Assembly (NCBI GenBank): GCA_028671895.1
Contig: CM053810.1
Location: 65,845,501-65,909,500 of the forward strand
Source: Oenanthe sinensis
Taxonomy: Eukaryota > Streptophyta > Magnoliopsida > Apiales > Apiaceae
Direction of reading: 5' to 3'
Length of the DNA: 64,000 bases
Made by a program: the position numbers and the translations under genes. Positions 26,001 to 36,598 of the stretch are shown one piece after another. The notes under the pieces are model-generated. The model saw only the letters and a list, made by a program, of their open reading frames with translations, searched no databases and was not told the origin of the DNA. The stretch's first letter is position 1. The number at the start of each line of letters is the position of its first letter.

Positions 26001-26990
26001 CTAGTGTAATTCCAGAACTTTTCATGTTGTGACTCATGATCATCAATTCCAGAACTTTTCAGGCTTCTTGTCAAGTGCAAGGTTTTGGTTTCTTCAACAA
26101 GAACCGCAGTGATGGTGTATCGGTGTATCATCCTTCGCCTCATTAGTGGTCAGCAGTAGAGGATTTCCTGTCAAAATCCTTTTTTGAGTTTCACGGTTAC
26201 TCATCAAGCACAAAGCCAATTCCAAATCTAGTTAGAACTTGGATTGTTTGCTTACAAAAATTTTCTTTAGTTTTTTAGTAAACAGTATGAATTAGACGAT
26301 GAGTTGTAACTGAAAGATGTCAAAAGCTACCGAAGCTCCAGCCTCGCCTACATGTTTTCAATAATCCGATGGAATTTTCAAATGGCTATTGAATTAGTTC
26401 TTGTTTGACTAAATTTTAAAAATTTATTTATGATAAAAAGTCACATAAATTGAAATCAAAAATTTTAATTGTTAGTTATTTTATTTGTTTAATTTAATTT
26501 ATAAGTAATAAATTAGAATGATGATACTGTTTTTTATCAAAAAAATTATAAAAATAAAACAAGTTTTTAAAAAGGTTACCTCCAATACACTTTTAATTTT
26601 AACTTTTTTTTAATGTTAGCTATTTTTAAACTTATTAAATAAATAAATAAATAAATATTTAATTTTATAAAAAAATCTAACCCGGCAGTACCAAGCACAA
26701 AACTAAAGACATGTGATTCTATTTCCCTGGCCTGTTTTACAGCTTCAGTATGGAAAGAGTGTGTAAATAATTTCTTTGATATCATGCTCTTATAAAATTA
26801 TAAAATATTATAATTTAAGTATTAACCAATAATATTATAATTTATTACTTCCTAGTTAAAATTCCTAATAACTAAAAAAAAGAATATTAAAATTCCTAAA
26901 TATTTGTGTATCACCTAGATCACTACTAAGTTACAAAGAAAAATTCATATTGCACATGATATAAAATAATAATAATAATATAAAAAAAAA
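26001..26990. other. Gene-free stretch upstream of the FOLT1 leader
   Basis: AT-rich sequence with A/T homopolymers and a short (aaat)n run near 26637. No gene or element ends were recognised. Confidence 0.5.
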
Positions 26991-27019
26991 ATGAGTATAT
27001 TTGAGAAGGTTTTGCGTGA

Positions 27020-27114
27020 CTCCCTGTATCTCTCTCCCCCCCTCTCTGTCTCTCTCCCCCTCCATTTTTACCTTCTCCGTCGTTTATCATCTCTATTGCT
27101 TCTCTCTGCTCTCC

Positions 27115-27162
<48 letters not shown>

Positions 27163-27345
27163 CCTTCTTCTATTACCTTCCCCTTCGTTTGTCATCTCTA
27201 TTGCTTCTCTCTGCTCTCCCCCCTTTCTCTCTCTCCCCCCTCTCCCTGTATATCTCTCCCCCTCTCTCTGTCCCTCTCTCCCCCTGCTCCATTTTTTACC
27301 TTCTCCTTCGTTTGTCATATCTATTGCTTCTCTCTGTTGATCCAG
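27020..27345 (+). repeat. CT-rich block with a triplicated minisatellite unit
   Basis: The plus strand is almost pure pyrimidine. Inside it, a unit containing ttcgtttgtcatctctattg followed by cttctctctgctctccc occurs three times (about 27062-27117, 27171-27229, 27290-27340), separated by (TC)n runs. It ends at ccag|gtaatg, a good splice donor, and an acceptor (tttag|gaacat) lies at about 28269. The block may therefore be the 5' untranslated leader of FOLT1 with an intron of about 0.9 kb. The open frames on both strands are composition artefacts. Confidence 0.7.
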
Positions 27346-28331
27346 GTAATGTTTATGCTACTTCTCTATCAATTATATATGTATGTATCAATTTGATTTC
27401 ATTGAAATTGCCTGATTAATTTAACTGAACGTTAGTAGTTTGATAAGTTTTTGTTTATTTGTATGTACATTTACTTTGTTTGAATTAATACATTTTGTCA
27501 TGTGTTTCTTTTGTAAATGCATATGGGTTTTGGTTTTAAATGTGTTTTTCAACTATTGTAAATACATATGGGTGATTTTGTGATTGCAGTTCAGGTTGTA
27601 AACTGTGTCGTTTATGTAATTGGAAACCATGAAATTAATGAAAATAATCCACCATGGCATATAGTTTATAAAATTGAGGATTTAGTTTTCTTCTTTTGTC
27701 AGATTGTTGTCAAATTGATTTAAGTAAACAACATTGCAGTTTTGGCGGTGCCTTTCTGTTAGTTTAATTATATAAGCTTGTATACAACTTTACAAGAATA
27801 TTTGTACAGTTTTTATCAACCTTCTCTGCTTAAGATCCTTGCTTGTACAGCTTCATCAGGTTTCCCAACTTTACTAAAATTTCGCATTATAATGATGTTA
27901 CTGCTCGCATCTTTAAATTCTCCCATCCAATTCATTAAAATACCCTGGTAGATGAGATTTGTGCTCCAGCATGTATTTGTGATCTGGTTTCACAATTAAA
28001 TACCTAACTCTAGTATATTTTGTAAATATGATCTAAGGCTTATAAGGTTGTTTTTGTGCAATTAAAGCAGAAAATGTGTGATATCTTGCTGGAACATGTA
28101 GACACATTGATATGTTCTTCTAATCATTGTTTTGTGATGCATACAAGTTTGGTTTTACATTGTTTAAGTTCTAAAATATAAATATGTATCAGTTTTGGTG
28201 ACTTTTGAAGAAAAAGCAGGACCATAAAGTTTTGTCAAATTTCTCTATATGTAATTGCGTTGGTTTAGGAACATAAAGACGAGGTGGTGATGAACAGTGT
28301 GATTAATTAGGCTACTAGTATTATTGGGGTG

Positions 28332-28450
28332 ATGGCAGCGTCATCATCGGTGGATTGGCAGTGGGAGAATGCCATCGCCGGCTCGGCCGCCGGTCTTGTT
28401 ACTGTTTCCTTCTCCCATCCCCTCGACGTTGTTCGTACACGCTTCCAAGG

Positions 28451-28481
<31 letters not shown>

Positions 28482-31400
28482 ATAATTAAATTAAATGATT
28501 GATTTGTATATTTGTGTTCCCCAGTTAATGACGGACGAATGCCTAATCTTCCAACCTACAAGCATACTCCTCATGCTCTTTTCAATATTGCTCGCTTTGA
28601 GGTCTCCTCTCCTATCCCCCCTCACTTGCCACTAATTACTTCTCTTTTTATTATATAAATAAATAATCTTTAATTCAACAACTTTACATTGAGCTGCATA
28701 CTTGTTTTATTACAACATTAAAACCTGTTTGAACATATTATAGACATGATCACAAATTATTGCCCCCAAACATGGATCCACTCTTCCACCCCTTTTAGAA
28801 GAATTGCTAACTTAACAAAACCTAATCAAAGCCGCACTGCCTCCGTCTTTAATGTATTAGTTTTGTACATTTCTTTAACCTACATATTATGGATCCACAT
28901 CGATTCACTACATATACTCACTATATTAATGGCACTGCAATCAAAAGGAACGGAATAGAATGAAAATTTGTGAATAATATTAAAATCTAGAAAAGAAAAT
29001 ATTATAGATATTTACCCAAATAGTATCCACAGCTTATATTAAGTACACTTACAATTTACTTATTACTTAGATTTCCAAAACATTAAATGATATTTAGCAA
29101 GCAGCCAATTTGTTATCATGTTATGTTTGAATTGTGCATCTAACATTATACTTCTCTAGTTGCTGACTTGTATCAGTTTTTTTTATGAACTCAAATGTCA
29201 GGAATACTATTAATACAGTATAATAGTAGTAATACAGTAGCATGTTATTAGGATAAGTAAGGGCACTTTAAACTTTTCAGAGTTAGTTATATTCCCAGAC
29301 TAGTATAAATACCAGTTGTATTGTTACATTTCATTTATGCATTATGAATATGAAAATGGCTTTGCCACCAAAACTCTTTCTCTCTCTATAACTGCTTCCT
29401 ATCTCTCTCTCTAAAACTCTATCTTCTCTCTCAAGTTTCTCTCTGATCTCTACCTAATCTCTCTGATTTAATCTCTATTCTCTCTGTTTCTATCTCTATT
29501 CTGCTCTATATCTCTGTTTCTCAGCTTAATTTAGCTGTTATCTTACTTAAATCAAGAGAAAACACCAAAAATAGTAACAAAATCAGTTCAGGAACCTCCA
29601 GTTCCTGACAAATTGGTACTAGAGCTGTTAAAATCGATCAGCCACTGCTTCAACCTTGCTGTGCTGGTGGAGACGAGTTGAATGTAGTTTACAGAGAAGT
29701 AATCACATGTGTATTCTGCAAGTTATGTAGAAACAATTCAGGTGCTCTGTTTTGTACTTGTTCTTTGTATATCTGTAGATGTAGTTGTTAGATCTGTTGA
29801 TTTTAGTTGATTGCTAGTAGTATCTCTGTTTTTCTGCTTAAGTCAGCAATTGGAGTGAGAATTCTGTGATTACTGTTGATTTTGGAGTAGTATTGTGTTG
29901 TATATTGCAACTGTTTGATAAATTGTTTGTGAGGAGAATTGTTGTGTATTGTTGTTTCTGAGTTGACTCAGTAGTCTGGGGTTGTTAACTCAGTTAATTG
30001 TGATTGTGTTGGAGATTTGTGTGCTGTTGTGCAGAGTTGTGATATCTGTGGTGAAGGTGTTGCTGTTGTTGTGAATTTCTGGAGACTTAAGAAGTTAGAG
30101 TGTGGAAGATATTAGTTGAAGTTGAAGTGATTGTGAGTTGTATTGATTATTTTAGGTGCTAGTGAATCAGTAGAAGTATTGTGCACATGAACTGTTTGAT
30201 ATATTGACTGAGAAAATCTGTTGGAAATTGTTGATATCTGATCAGAACTATTAGTGTGAGGGATTGTGTGTTGATTTGGATTCTAGATTGAGTGAGTTGT
30301 TCATTCTATAGTGTTGAAAACAGTCGTGTGTTGAAGTTCTTACTAATTAATTCAGTGGTTGTGGCAAGGGAAATGGAGCTAATAAGAGATGAAGAAAGTG
30401 ATACAACTTTTGATGAGCGTATGGAAGAGGTACAACGACAGTTTTTGTGCTATAAGGAGAAGTCTAGTAAGAGATTTCAGAAACTAGAGGAGTTAGTTGT
30501 CTTGGCTGCTCACAAAATGGGTATCACAAAATGGGTATGTTGAAGGAGTTAAAGGCTAAAAGTCGAGAAGAAGGATTTGTTAATCCTTTTGAGTGGAAAA
30601 CTAAGGAAGAACATAGCAATCCCAGGCCAAGAAGGACCACACACGAGTTCTTACAAAAACTCAAGTTGAATGTTCCTAGAATTGAAGATGAGCCTCAGAA
30701 TGCTTATGTAATCTGTAGAGACTTTCAGAAAAGTGGTTCAAGTACAAGAAATGGGGAACTGTTTGGAGCCTTATTCAACGAGCAAAAATGGAGTGACATT
30801 GACAGTGAAGTTAGTATAACAACTGTAGAAGAGAAAGCTGCTTATGATGAATTGCCAGGTGAAGATAAAGAGGATTGGTATTCGGAGGAAATCATTTGCA
30901 TAGCTTTGGGACTGGAGGAATTCTTTCAGCCCATGCAGAATCTTGAAGAAGAAGAAGCTGGCAATTCTAGAGGTGCCAAGGGTTTGGTATGCACATCTGA
31001 TTTTAGAAAAACACCAATGGAGATCAAATGTGATGAAAAAGAAGATTTAGATGAGCCGACAGAGTCAAGTCCAGAGTTTCAAATACCTAAAGACTTGATA
31101 GCATCGACAGCATTGGGCGAGCTGAGGTTGCAGCCTGTACCTTCCTATATTTCAATATTTCAATATGTCAAGATGTAAATTCCTCAAATGCCATTGACAA
31201 GGAATCTCAACCGGTTACACATGATTTGCCACATGGTGACATCAACAATGTTGGAATTAGTTGGTCTGTTCCTCAAGACTTGCCGGTAATCTATATACCC
31301 CAAACCTGATCCATTGAAATGTATATCACAGAACACTGCTACACAAGAAATATGTGTGGAACCATCAGCAGTTGATCCTTACATCTTGCCAGATTATGTA

Positions 31401-34400
31401 CCACTTGGTACCATCAGAAATTCAACTGCAATATGCACAACCAATGCTGGAAAACCCTTGATCTGGTCTATGTCTAATTCAGTCCTTTGTACAGTTAGAC
31501 CTTTGGTCAAGGATATTTCTCCTAACATGTATCATTTCTCGTTTTTGAACATGTTCACGGAAGATAATATTCCTTCTGTTGCCAACAACTCTAGTGAAAT
31601 GAATGGGTACTCTCTATTCTTGAATGAAAATGGGGTCTGCGAGGATTTGGGAAACCTTCCTCAAAGTAGTGTGTCAACTAAGGAAGTTATTTATGATTTG
31701 AAGCCCGTGCTTATCTTTGATCCTGGTGGGTATGTGCAAAACTCCAATTCAACAAGGGTGTTGCAAGATGTGAATTGTTTGAAGTTTTTGACAATAGAGC
31801 AGCTTATGAAGGAACATCAATCAAGGAAGAAGGTGTTTCATGTTCAAATGATGACTTCAGCTAGAATTCAAGGAGTTGGTGATGAGTTTGATAGAATTGT
31901 TGGTGAGATAAATCAACAGTATAATGATTCTTTAAGGGATGGGATAAAGGTGATAACCAAGTACATTGTGATGAGACAAGGTATCCCTGAAATGAGTAGG
32001 GTGATGAGACCTGAATACCATGAAGCCTCTAGGAAAAGTTTTAAAATATACATATTTGATCCGGGAGGAGATTTAAGTTGTATCCATGGTGTTCTACCCA
32101 GTGTTCCTACTGGGATTCCAAAGTTTCAACAACTGGTAAAGCTATTCTTAAAGGAATGTCTTGTACACTAAAGGAAAAGAAAAGTGAAAGCATAGGAGTT
32201 GAGGCATTATCCCAGGTGCATGAAGATACTCTGGAACATGACACAAAGGATAGTATTAAGTCTGCACACCATGAAGGCATGGTGAAATTTAAGGGGAAAG
32301 GATTGTCAGGAATACTATTAATACAGTATAATAGTAGTAATACAGTAGCATGTTATTAGGATAAGTAAGGGTACTTTAGACTTTTCAGAGTTAGTTATAT
32401 TCCCAGACTAGTATAAATACCAGTTGTATTGTTACATTTCATTTATGCGTTATGAATATGAAAATGGCTTTGCCATCAAAACTCTTTCTCTCTCTATAAC
32501 TGATTCCTATCTCTCTCTCTAAAACTCTATCTTCTCTCTCAAGTTTCTCTCTGATCTCTACCTAATCTCTCTGATTTAATCTCTATTCTCTCTGTTTCTA
32601 TCTCTATTCTGCTCTATATCTCTGTTTCTCAGCTTAATTTAGCTGTTATCTTACTTAAATCAAGAGAAAACACCAAAAATAGTAACAAAATCAGTTGAGG
32701 AACCTCCAGTTCCTGACATCAAATTACCGTAATACGTCTAGGATTTGTCAATTATTATTCATTAAGTTCTCTAAGCAAGTATGCTTGTCTCATAGCATCA
32801 TTTTCCCAAGTCTTGTATCAGAAGATCTTATATACTAGTTTAAACGAGTTAAACTTCTCAATTTGCTTCTGGCTGGGATTGTTTTGGGTACAGCTTCTTT
32901 GTGTGCATTTCTCACTTAAATTTCCTTATTATTTATCTCCTTTTTTGGTGTATAAAGTGTCAACATTTGTGTGCATAAGCCTCTCTCTGTAGAGTTTGTT
33001 GTGATATCTGATTGGTAATTGAAGTTATGTTTAACACCTATGCAGTAGTCATTATTTCATTTTTTGTCCAAATAACCATTTTTAGACGATACAACATATA
33101 CAGAGTACATAGTTTGTTTTCCTACAACTGATAAAAATTTCGTTTTTCTTATTTCTTCCAGGGTTTGAGAGGCCTTTATGCAGGGTTTTATCCTGCAGTC
33201 CTTGGTTCAACTGTTTCATGGGGTTTGTATTTCTTCTTGTAAGTTCCTACTCAGAGTTGTACATGATACCTATCCATCAAAGTGGACATTCTATACTGGA
33301 TAAGATTTACTGTTCAATTATATTCAGTGTTCTAAAATTTGGGTTACGCAGAGGATTACTCTGACGAGTACTCGAGTCTTTCCCCTTTCCAAACCGGTTT
33401 GAATAAAATTGGGTCAAAGATTTAAAAAAAATTATTAATTGTAATATTAAATGTTTTTCTATTAATTTTTCGACAAAAAAAAAAGATTCCAACTTGGCCC
33501 AAAAAAAAAGATTTTAAATAATGTATTATGAAGTTTACACATTAAATTAAGTAATTGACTTTTCATTTGGCATTATGTTACAAAATTATTTATTTGTTAA
33601 ATATTGTATCTATAAAAATAATATATCTTATAGATAATATTGTAATACGTCTAATTTTTACACCGAGTGACTCTCTGATTACTCTGAATCATCGAAATGT
33701 GGGAACCTAAATGATTTTCGAGTTTCACAACACTGTTTATATTGTGCTTTTTCCTCATATATATGTTCTTCTTACTCTTCTCTTACTATAACAATCCAAC
33801 GAAATCACACTATTACATTTATGTGAAACATTATTTCTGTAATTTGGTTGCTTTCAAGTGGAGAGTTATCTTTAATTATTCGTTCATTCCTTGTTCTGTT
33901 TCAGCTATAGTAAAGCCAAACAAAGGTACTTAGGCAGCAGGGAGGAGCTAACGCCAGGCCTTCATCTGGCTTCAGCTGCAGAAGCAGGAGCATTGGTTAG
34001 TAATGAAATAAATGGTTTAGCTGCATTAAGGAAATGAAGAAAATATGTGGTATTGCAATAACAACTTGGTGATTTTGCAGGTCTGTTTATGCACCAATCC
34101 AATTTGGCTTGTAAAAACAAGATTGCAACTTCAGACTCCTCAGCAGCATACCCAACCATATTCTGGCTTCCATGGTCTGTTCTGCCTCTTGTACATATTG
34201 GATATTCTTTTTGTTTTGCAAGCTGTTAAAAATTTGTGCTCAGTTACTTTTTAGACATCTACATTGCTACATGAACTTAGATTCTCGATAGAATGTAGTA
34301 ATCAGTTTAAAATCATCTTTCTTTCTTGGATTATTAGTTACAAATATAATTTAGCATCCTTTGGCAACACTCTCTTTCCTCTTTCTCCCTTATATTTTTG

Positions 34401-35750
34401 TTTGAGCTTCTTTTTTGTGACTTTTCAGGTGCTATAAGAACTATATTAAAAGAAGAAGGGTGGAGGGCACTTTACAAAGGGCTTGTTCCTGGTCTTTTTC
34501 TGGTTAGATTTGTTAGCCCTTCAATTTTCTATAGTCTCGTGTTGTCTTTTGTAATGTGCTGTAATTTATAAGGTGACTGAATGGTATACCTTCTAACAAA
34601 CTCACAAAGGCCCTCTGCTAGTTACAAAGTAATCTAAACTTTTTTGGTGTTTCTTTTGGCCCCCGTATGTTGGTTCGTATTGTAGACAACAATTTCTGTT
34701 CTAGTTGATAGATTCTTTTTAATAAAGTTGGGTTGTTATACGCCATGTAAATGTTGTGTCGCGCTGCATTACAGATTATGTTGTTCTTCAGCAGGTTACT
34801 CATGGTGCTATTCAGTTTACGGCATATGAGGAGCTTCGTAAAGCTTTCGTCAACTACAGGTCCGGAGATGACGAGATGAATTTGAATAGTGATAATCTAT
34901 TGGTAGGTTAGCCCTCTTTTTTGAAGCTTTGGATTACTTAAATACTTAAAAGAAAGAAAGATTCTTTTCACTAGAGGTATATGTGTGCGCACTTTCTGAA
35001 CCCTAAACTTAATTGCATTTACGGTTAGGCAAGCCTCAGCTAATGTTAAGTCACATTTTTATTACAGAGTTCTGTTGACTATGCAACACTAGGAGCTTCC
35101 TCCAAATTAGCGGCAGTTCTTGTTACTTACCCATCACAGGTTTCGTATGAATAACTTGCCTTTTGCTCTTTCCTTGTCCAGAAATGATAAGTACCTAATT
35201 TCAGTTAAATTTGTGGCTAGTCTGCTAAAATTATTTATATGTTCATATTATAGGTCATGCGTGCTCGATTGCAGGTATTGAAATGTTCTTTTTCTCTTAC
35301 TAATTTTACTTTTATATCTTCTTTTTCGGTTAATGTAGTCAACTTGTTTATTCTTCTCATCCGCTAATGTTGTATCTTCCTCATACTGTAGCAACGACCA
35401 AGCATAAATGGTGTTCCGAGATATGCTGATAGCTGGCATGTGATAAAAGAAACTGCAAGGTAGATATTTATTATGAAAAGGCTCATGTCAAGGAAAGCAA
35501 CTTATATTCCTTGGCTATGTTAACAACCTTTATTGCCGATAAACCAATTTATCGTTCAGGAGCTCCAGGTGTTCCGTGTTTTTAATTACTGAGTTACTTG
35601 TCCTATCCAATATGCAGGTTCGAAGGTTTTCGAGGTTTCTACAAGGGTATTACAGCCAACTTATTGAAAAATGTCCCTGCGGCTTCTTTGACATTTATAG
35701 TGTACGAGAATGTTTTAAACACGCTAAAGCTAGCAAGGGTGAAGGACTGA
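28332..35750 (+). CDS. FOLT1: Folate transporter 1, mitochondrial-carrier family
   Basis: Eleven exons join in phase to 310 residues: 28332-28449, 28525-28601, 33162-33238, 33905-33995, 34081-34174, 34429-34502, 34795-34902, 35068-35139, 35254-35274, 35392-35459, 35618-35750. The product is a six-helix carrier with three repeats, close in length and sequence to Arabidopsis FOLT1, the chloroplast-envelope folate importer. Signature motifs are [23 protein letters not shown] and TYPSQVMRARLQ. The Trp in the second motif is typical of the folate/pyrimidine/NAD branch. Each repeat also shows the G(L/W)R.(L/F)Y.G element. Exon 9 has only 21 bases. Intron 2 (4.56 kb) holds a full LTR retrotransposon and intron 3 a hAT-like MITE; neither disturbs the coding frame. 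Location (plastid) is from family knowledge. Confidence 0.95.
29191..29195. other. Left target-site duplication of the LTR element
   Basis: The bases tcaaa immediately precede the 5' LTR and are repeated at 32719-32723 immediately after the 3' LTR. Confidence 0.9.
29196..29610 (+). repeat. 5' LTR (415 bp)
   Basis: It begins tgtcagg and ends cctgaca, giving the TG...CA ends. It contains tataaatacc near 29304 as a possible TATA box and a long CT-rich stretch downstream. Compared base by base with the 3' LTR it has the same length and six substitutions. Confidence 0.93.
30370..32171 (+). pseudogene. Decayed single ORF of the LTR element, unknown product
   Basis: Open segments at 30370-30543, 30531-31178, about 31170-31310 and 31314-32171 lie in successive frames and together cover nearly the whole interior. 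The first break coincides with a perfect 14-base tandem duplication (30511-30524 and 30525-30538). The second lies near a small repeat at about 31148-31163 and the third at a run of four C near 31297. The simplest reading is one ancestral frame of about 600 codons with three small indels. Visible features: an N-terminal region rich in Glu and Lys with a possible coiled coil (MEEVQRQF through KRFQKLEEL), an acidic middle, and two FDPGG motifs (near 31720 and 32058). The position after the primer-binding site suggests a gag-like protein, but no zinc knuckle was found. Confidence 0.6.
32304..32718 (+). repeat. 3' LTR (415 bp)
   Basis: Partner of the LTR at 29196-29610, with identical ends and six base differences. 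It is followed by the target duplication tcaaa. Confidence 0.93.
33325..33735. mobile_element. hAT-like MITE in FOLT1 intron 3
   Basis: Left end cagtgttctaaaa and right end, reversed, cagtgttgtgaaa form short inverted repeats of the CAGTG type. The eight bases outside each end (attatatt and tttatatt) match at seven positions, fitting the 8-bp target duplication of hAT elements. Subterminal parts (agagtaatc and its complement) also pair. The 411-bp interior is non-coding. Confidence 0.65.
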
Positions 35751-36598
35751 CGGTAGATCTCAAAGAAAAAGGATTAACATTATTTAATTCACGGTTTTAG
35801 CTTGGTAGGTGTTCATTATTCGTTCTACTAGCAACAACTAGTATGCATCCCATTGTTCACAATTCAAGAGCTTTATATGAGATGTAGCAATAGCCAATAG
35901 GAACATCAGTTGTAATTTCTAGGTGGGCCAAAATAAATATGATAAATCGGTATTCTTTTTATTCCAAGTATAAATAATATAATACGCATATAATAAACTG
36001 TTATATATATATTTTTGTACCAGATTGACTACATAAATCAAATGCCTACAAATACAATAAAGAAATAAAGAGATGTATTATACTTTGGACCACCTACGAT
36101 GATGGATCAGTTGAATGGAACGAATAAAATGAAAAAATTATAAATAGATATAAGGAGAGGGAAAATGTGAAGGAGAAGGGCAAACATGTTTTAAAAAATT
36201 ATGAGGAAAATTATAGGGAAAATAAGAAAAAGGAAATCAAACATTCATTTTTAAATGAATAGGGTCAGAATGGTTAAGCATTATTAAAATAATATTTTTA
36301 GGATCAATAAACTATTATTATATCAGTAAATGAATATTTATTATTTTCAAATTATTTATGATTTAAAACTATATTTATTTTAACAAATGAATATTCAATT
36401 TTTTTAAAATTAAACTTTCAAATTTTTAAATAAATACGAAACAAATAAAAAAATAGATTTCTCAAAAGAATATGTCAAATACTATTTGCATTTTTAACTC
36501 ATGCCCGACCCGACAACCCATATTAGCAGCAAAACCCGTTTGAGAGGAGCTAGTGGTACCCTATCCAACAAGACTATGATATTTTTTCTGAGAATCAA
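35751..36598. other. Intergenic spacer FOLT1 to methylthiotransferase
   Basis: 3' flank of FOLT1 and AT-rich sequence. A GC-richer patch just before the next gene (cccgacccgacaaccc near 36504) may belong to its promoter. No gene was found. Confidence 0.5.

Larger units (their letters stand above)
29196..32718 (+). mobile_element. Complete non-autonomous LTR retrotransposon in FOLT1 intron 2
   Basis: The 3523-bp element has two 415-bp LTRs, perfect 5-bp target duplications (tcaaa), and a primer-binding site right after the 5' LTR (tggtactagagc, two bases off the usual initiator-Met site). It also has a polypurine tract (aaggggaaaggat) directly before the 3' LTR. It lies in the same orientation as the host gene. 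The 2.7-kb interior has no reverse transcriptase, integrase or protease motif. It encodes instead the remains of one long ORF that I do not recognise. Six differences between LTRs over 415 bases indicate a fairly recent insertion. The superfamily (copia or gypsy) cannot be assigned. Confidence 0.93.

Noticed and set aside
26926..27419. Three overlapping open frames of 130-142 codons on both strands
   Set aside because: They run through the CT-rich minisatellite and encode only Ser/Leu or Arg/Glu repeats; open by composition.
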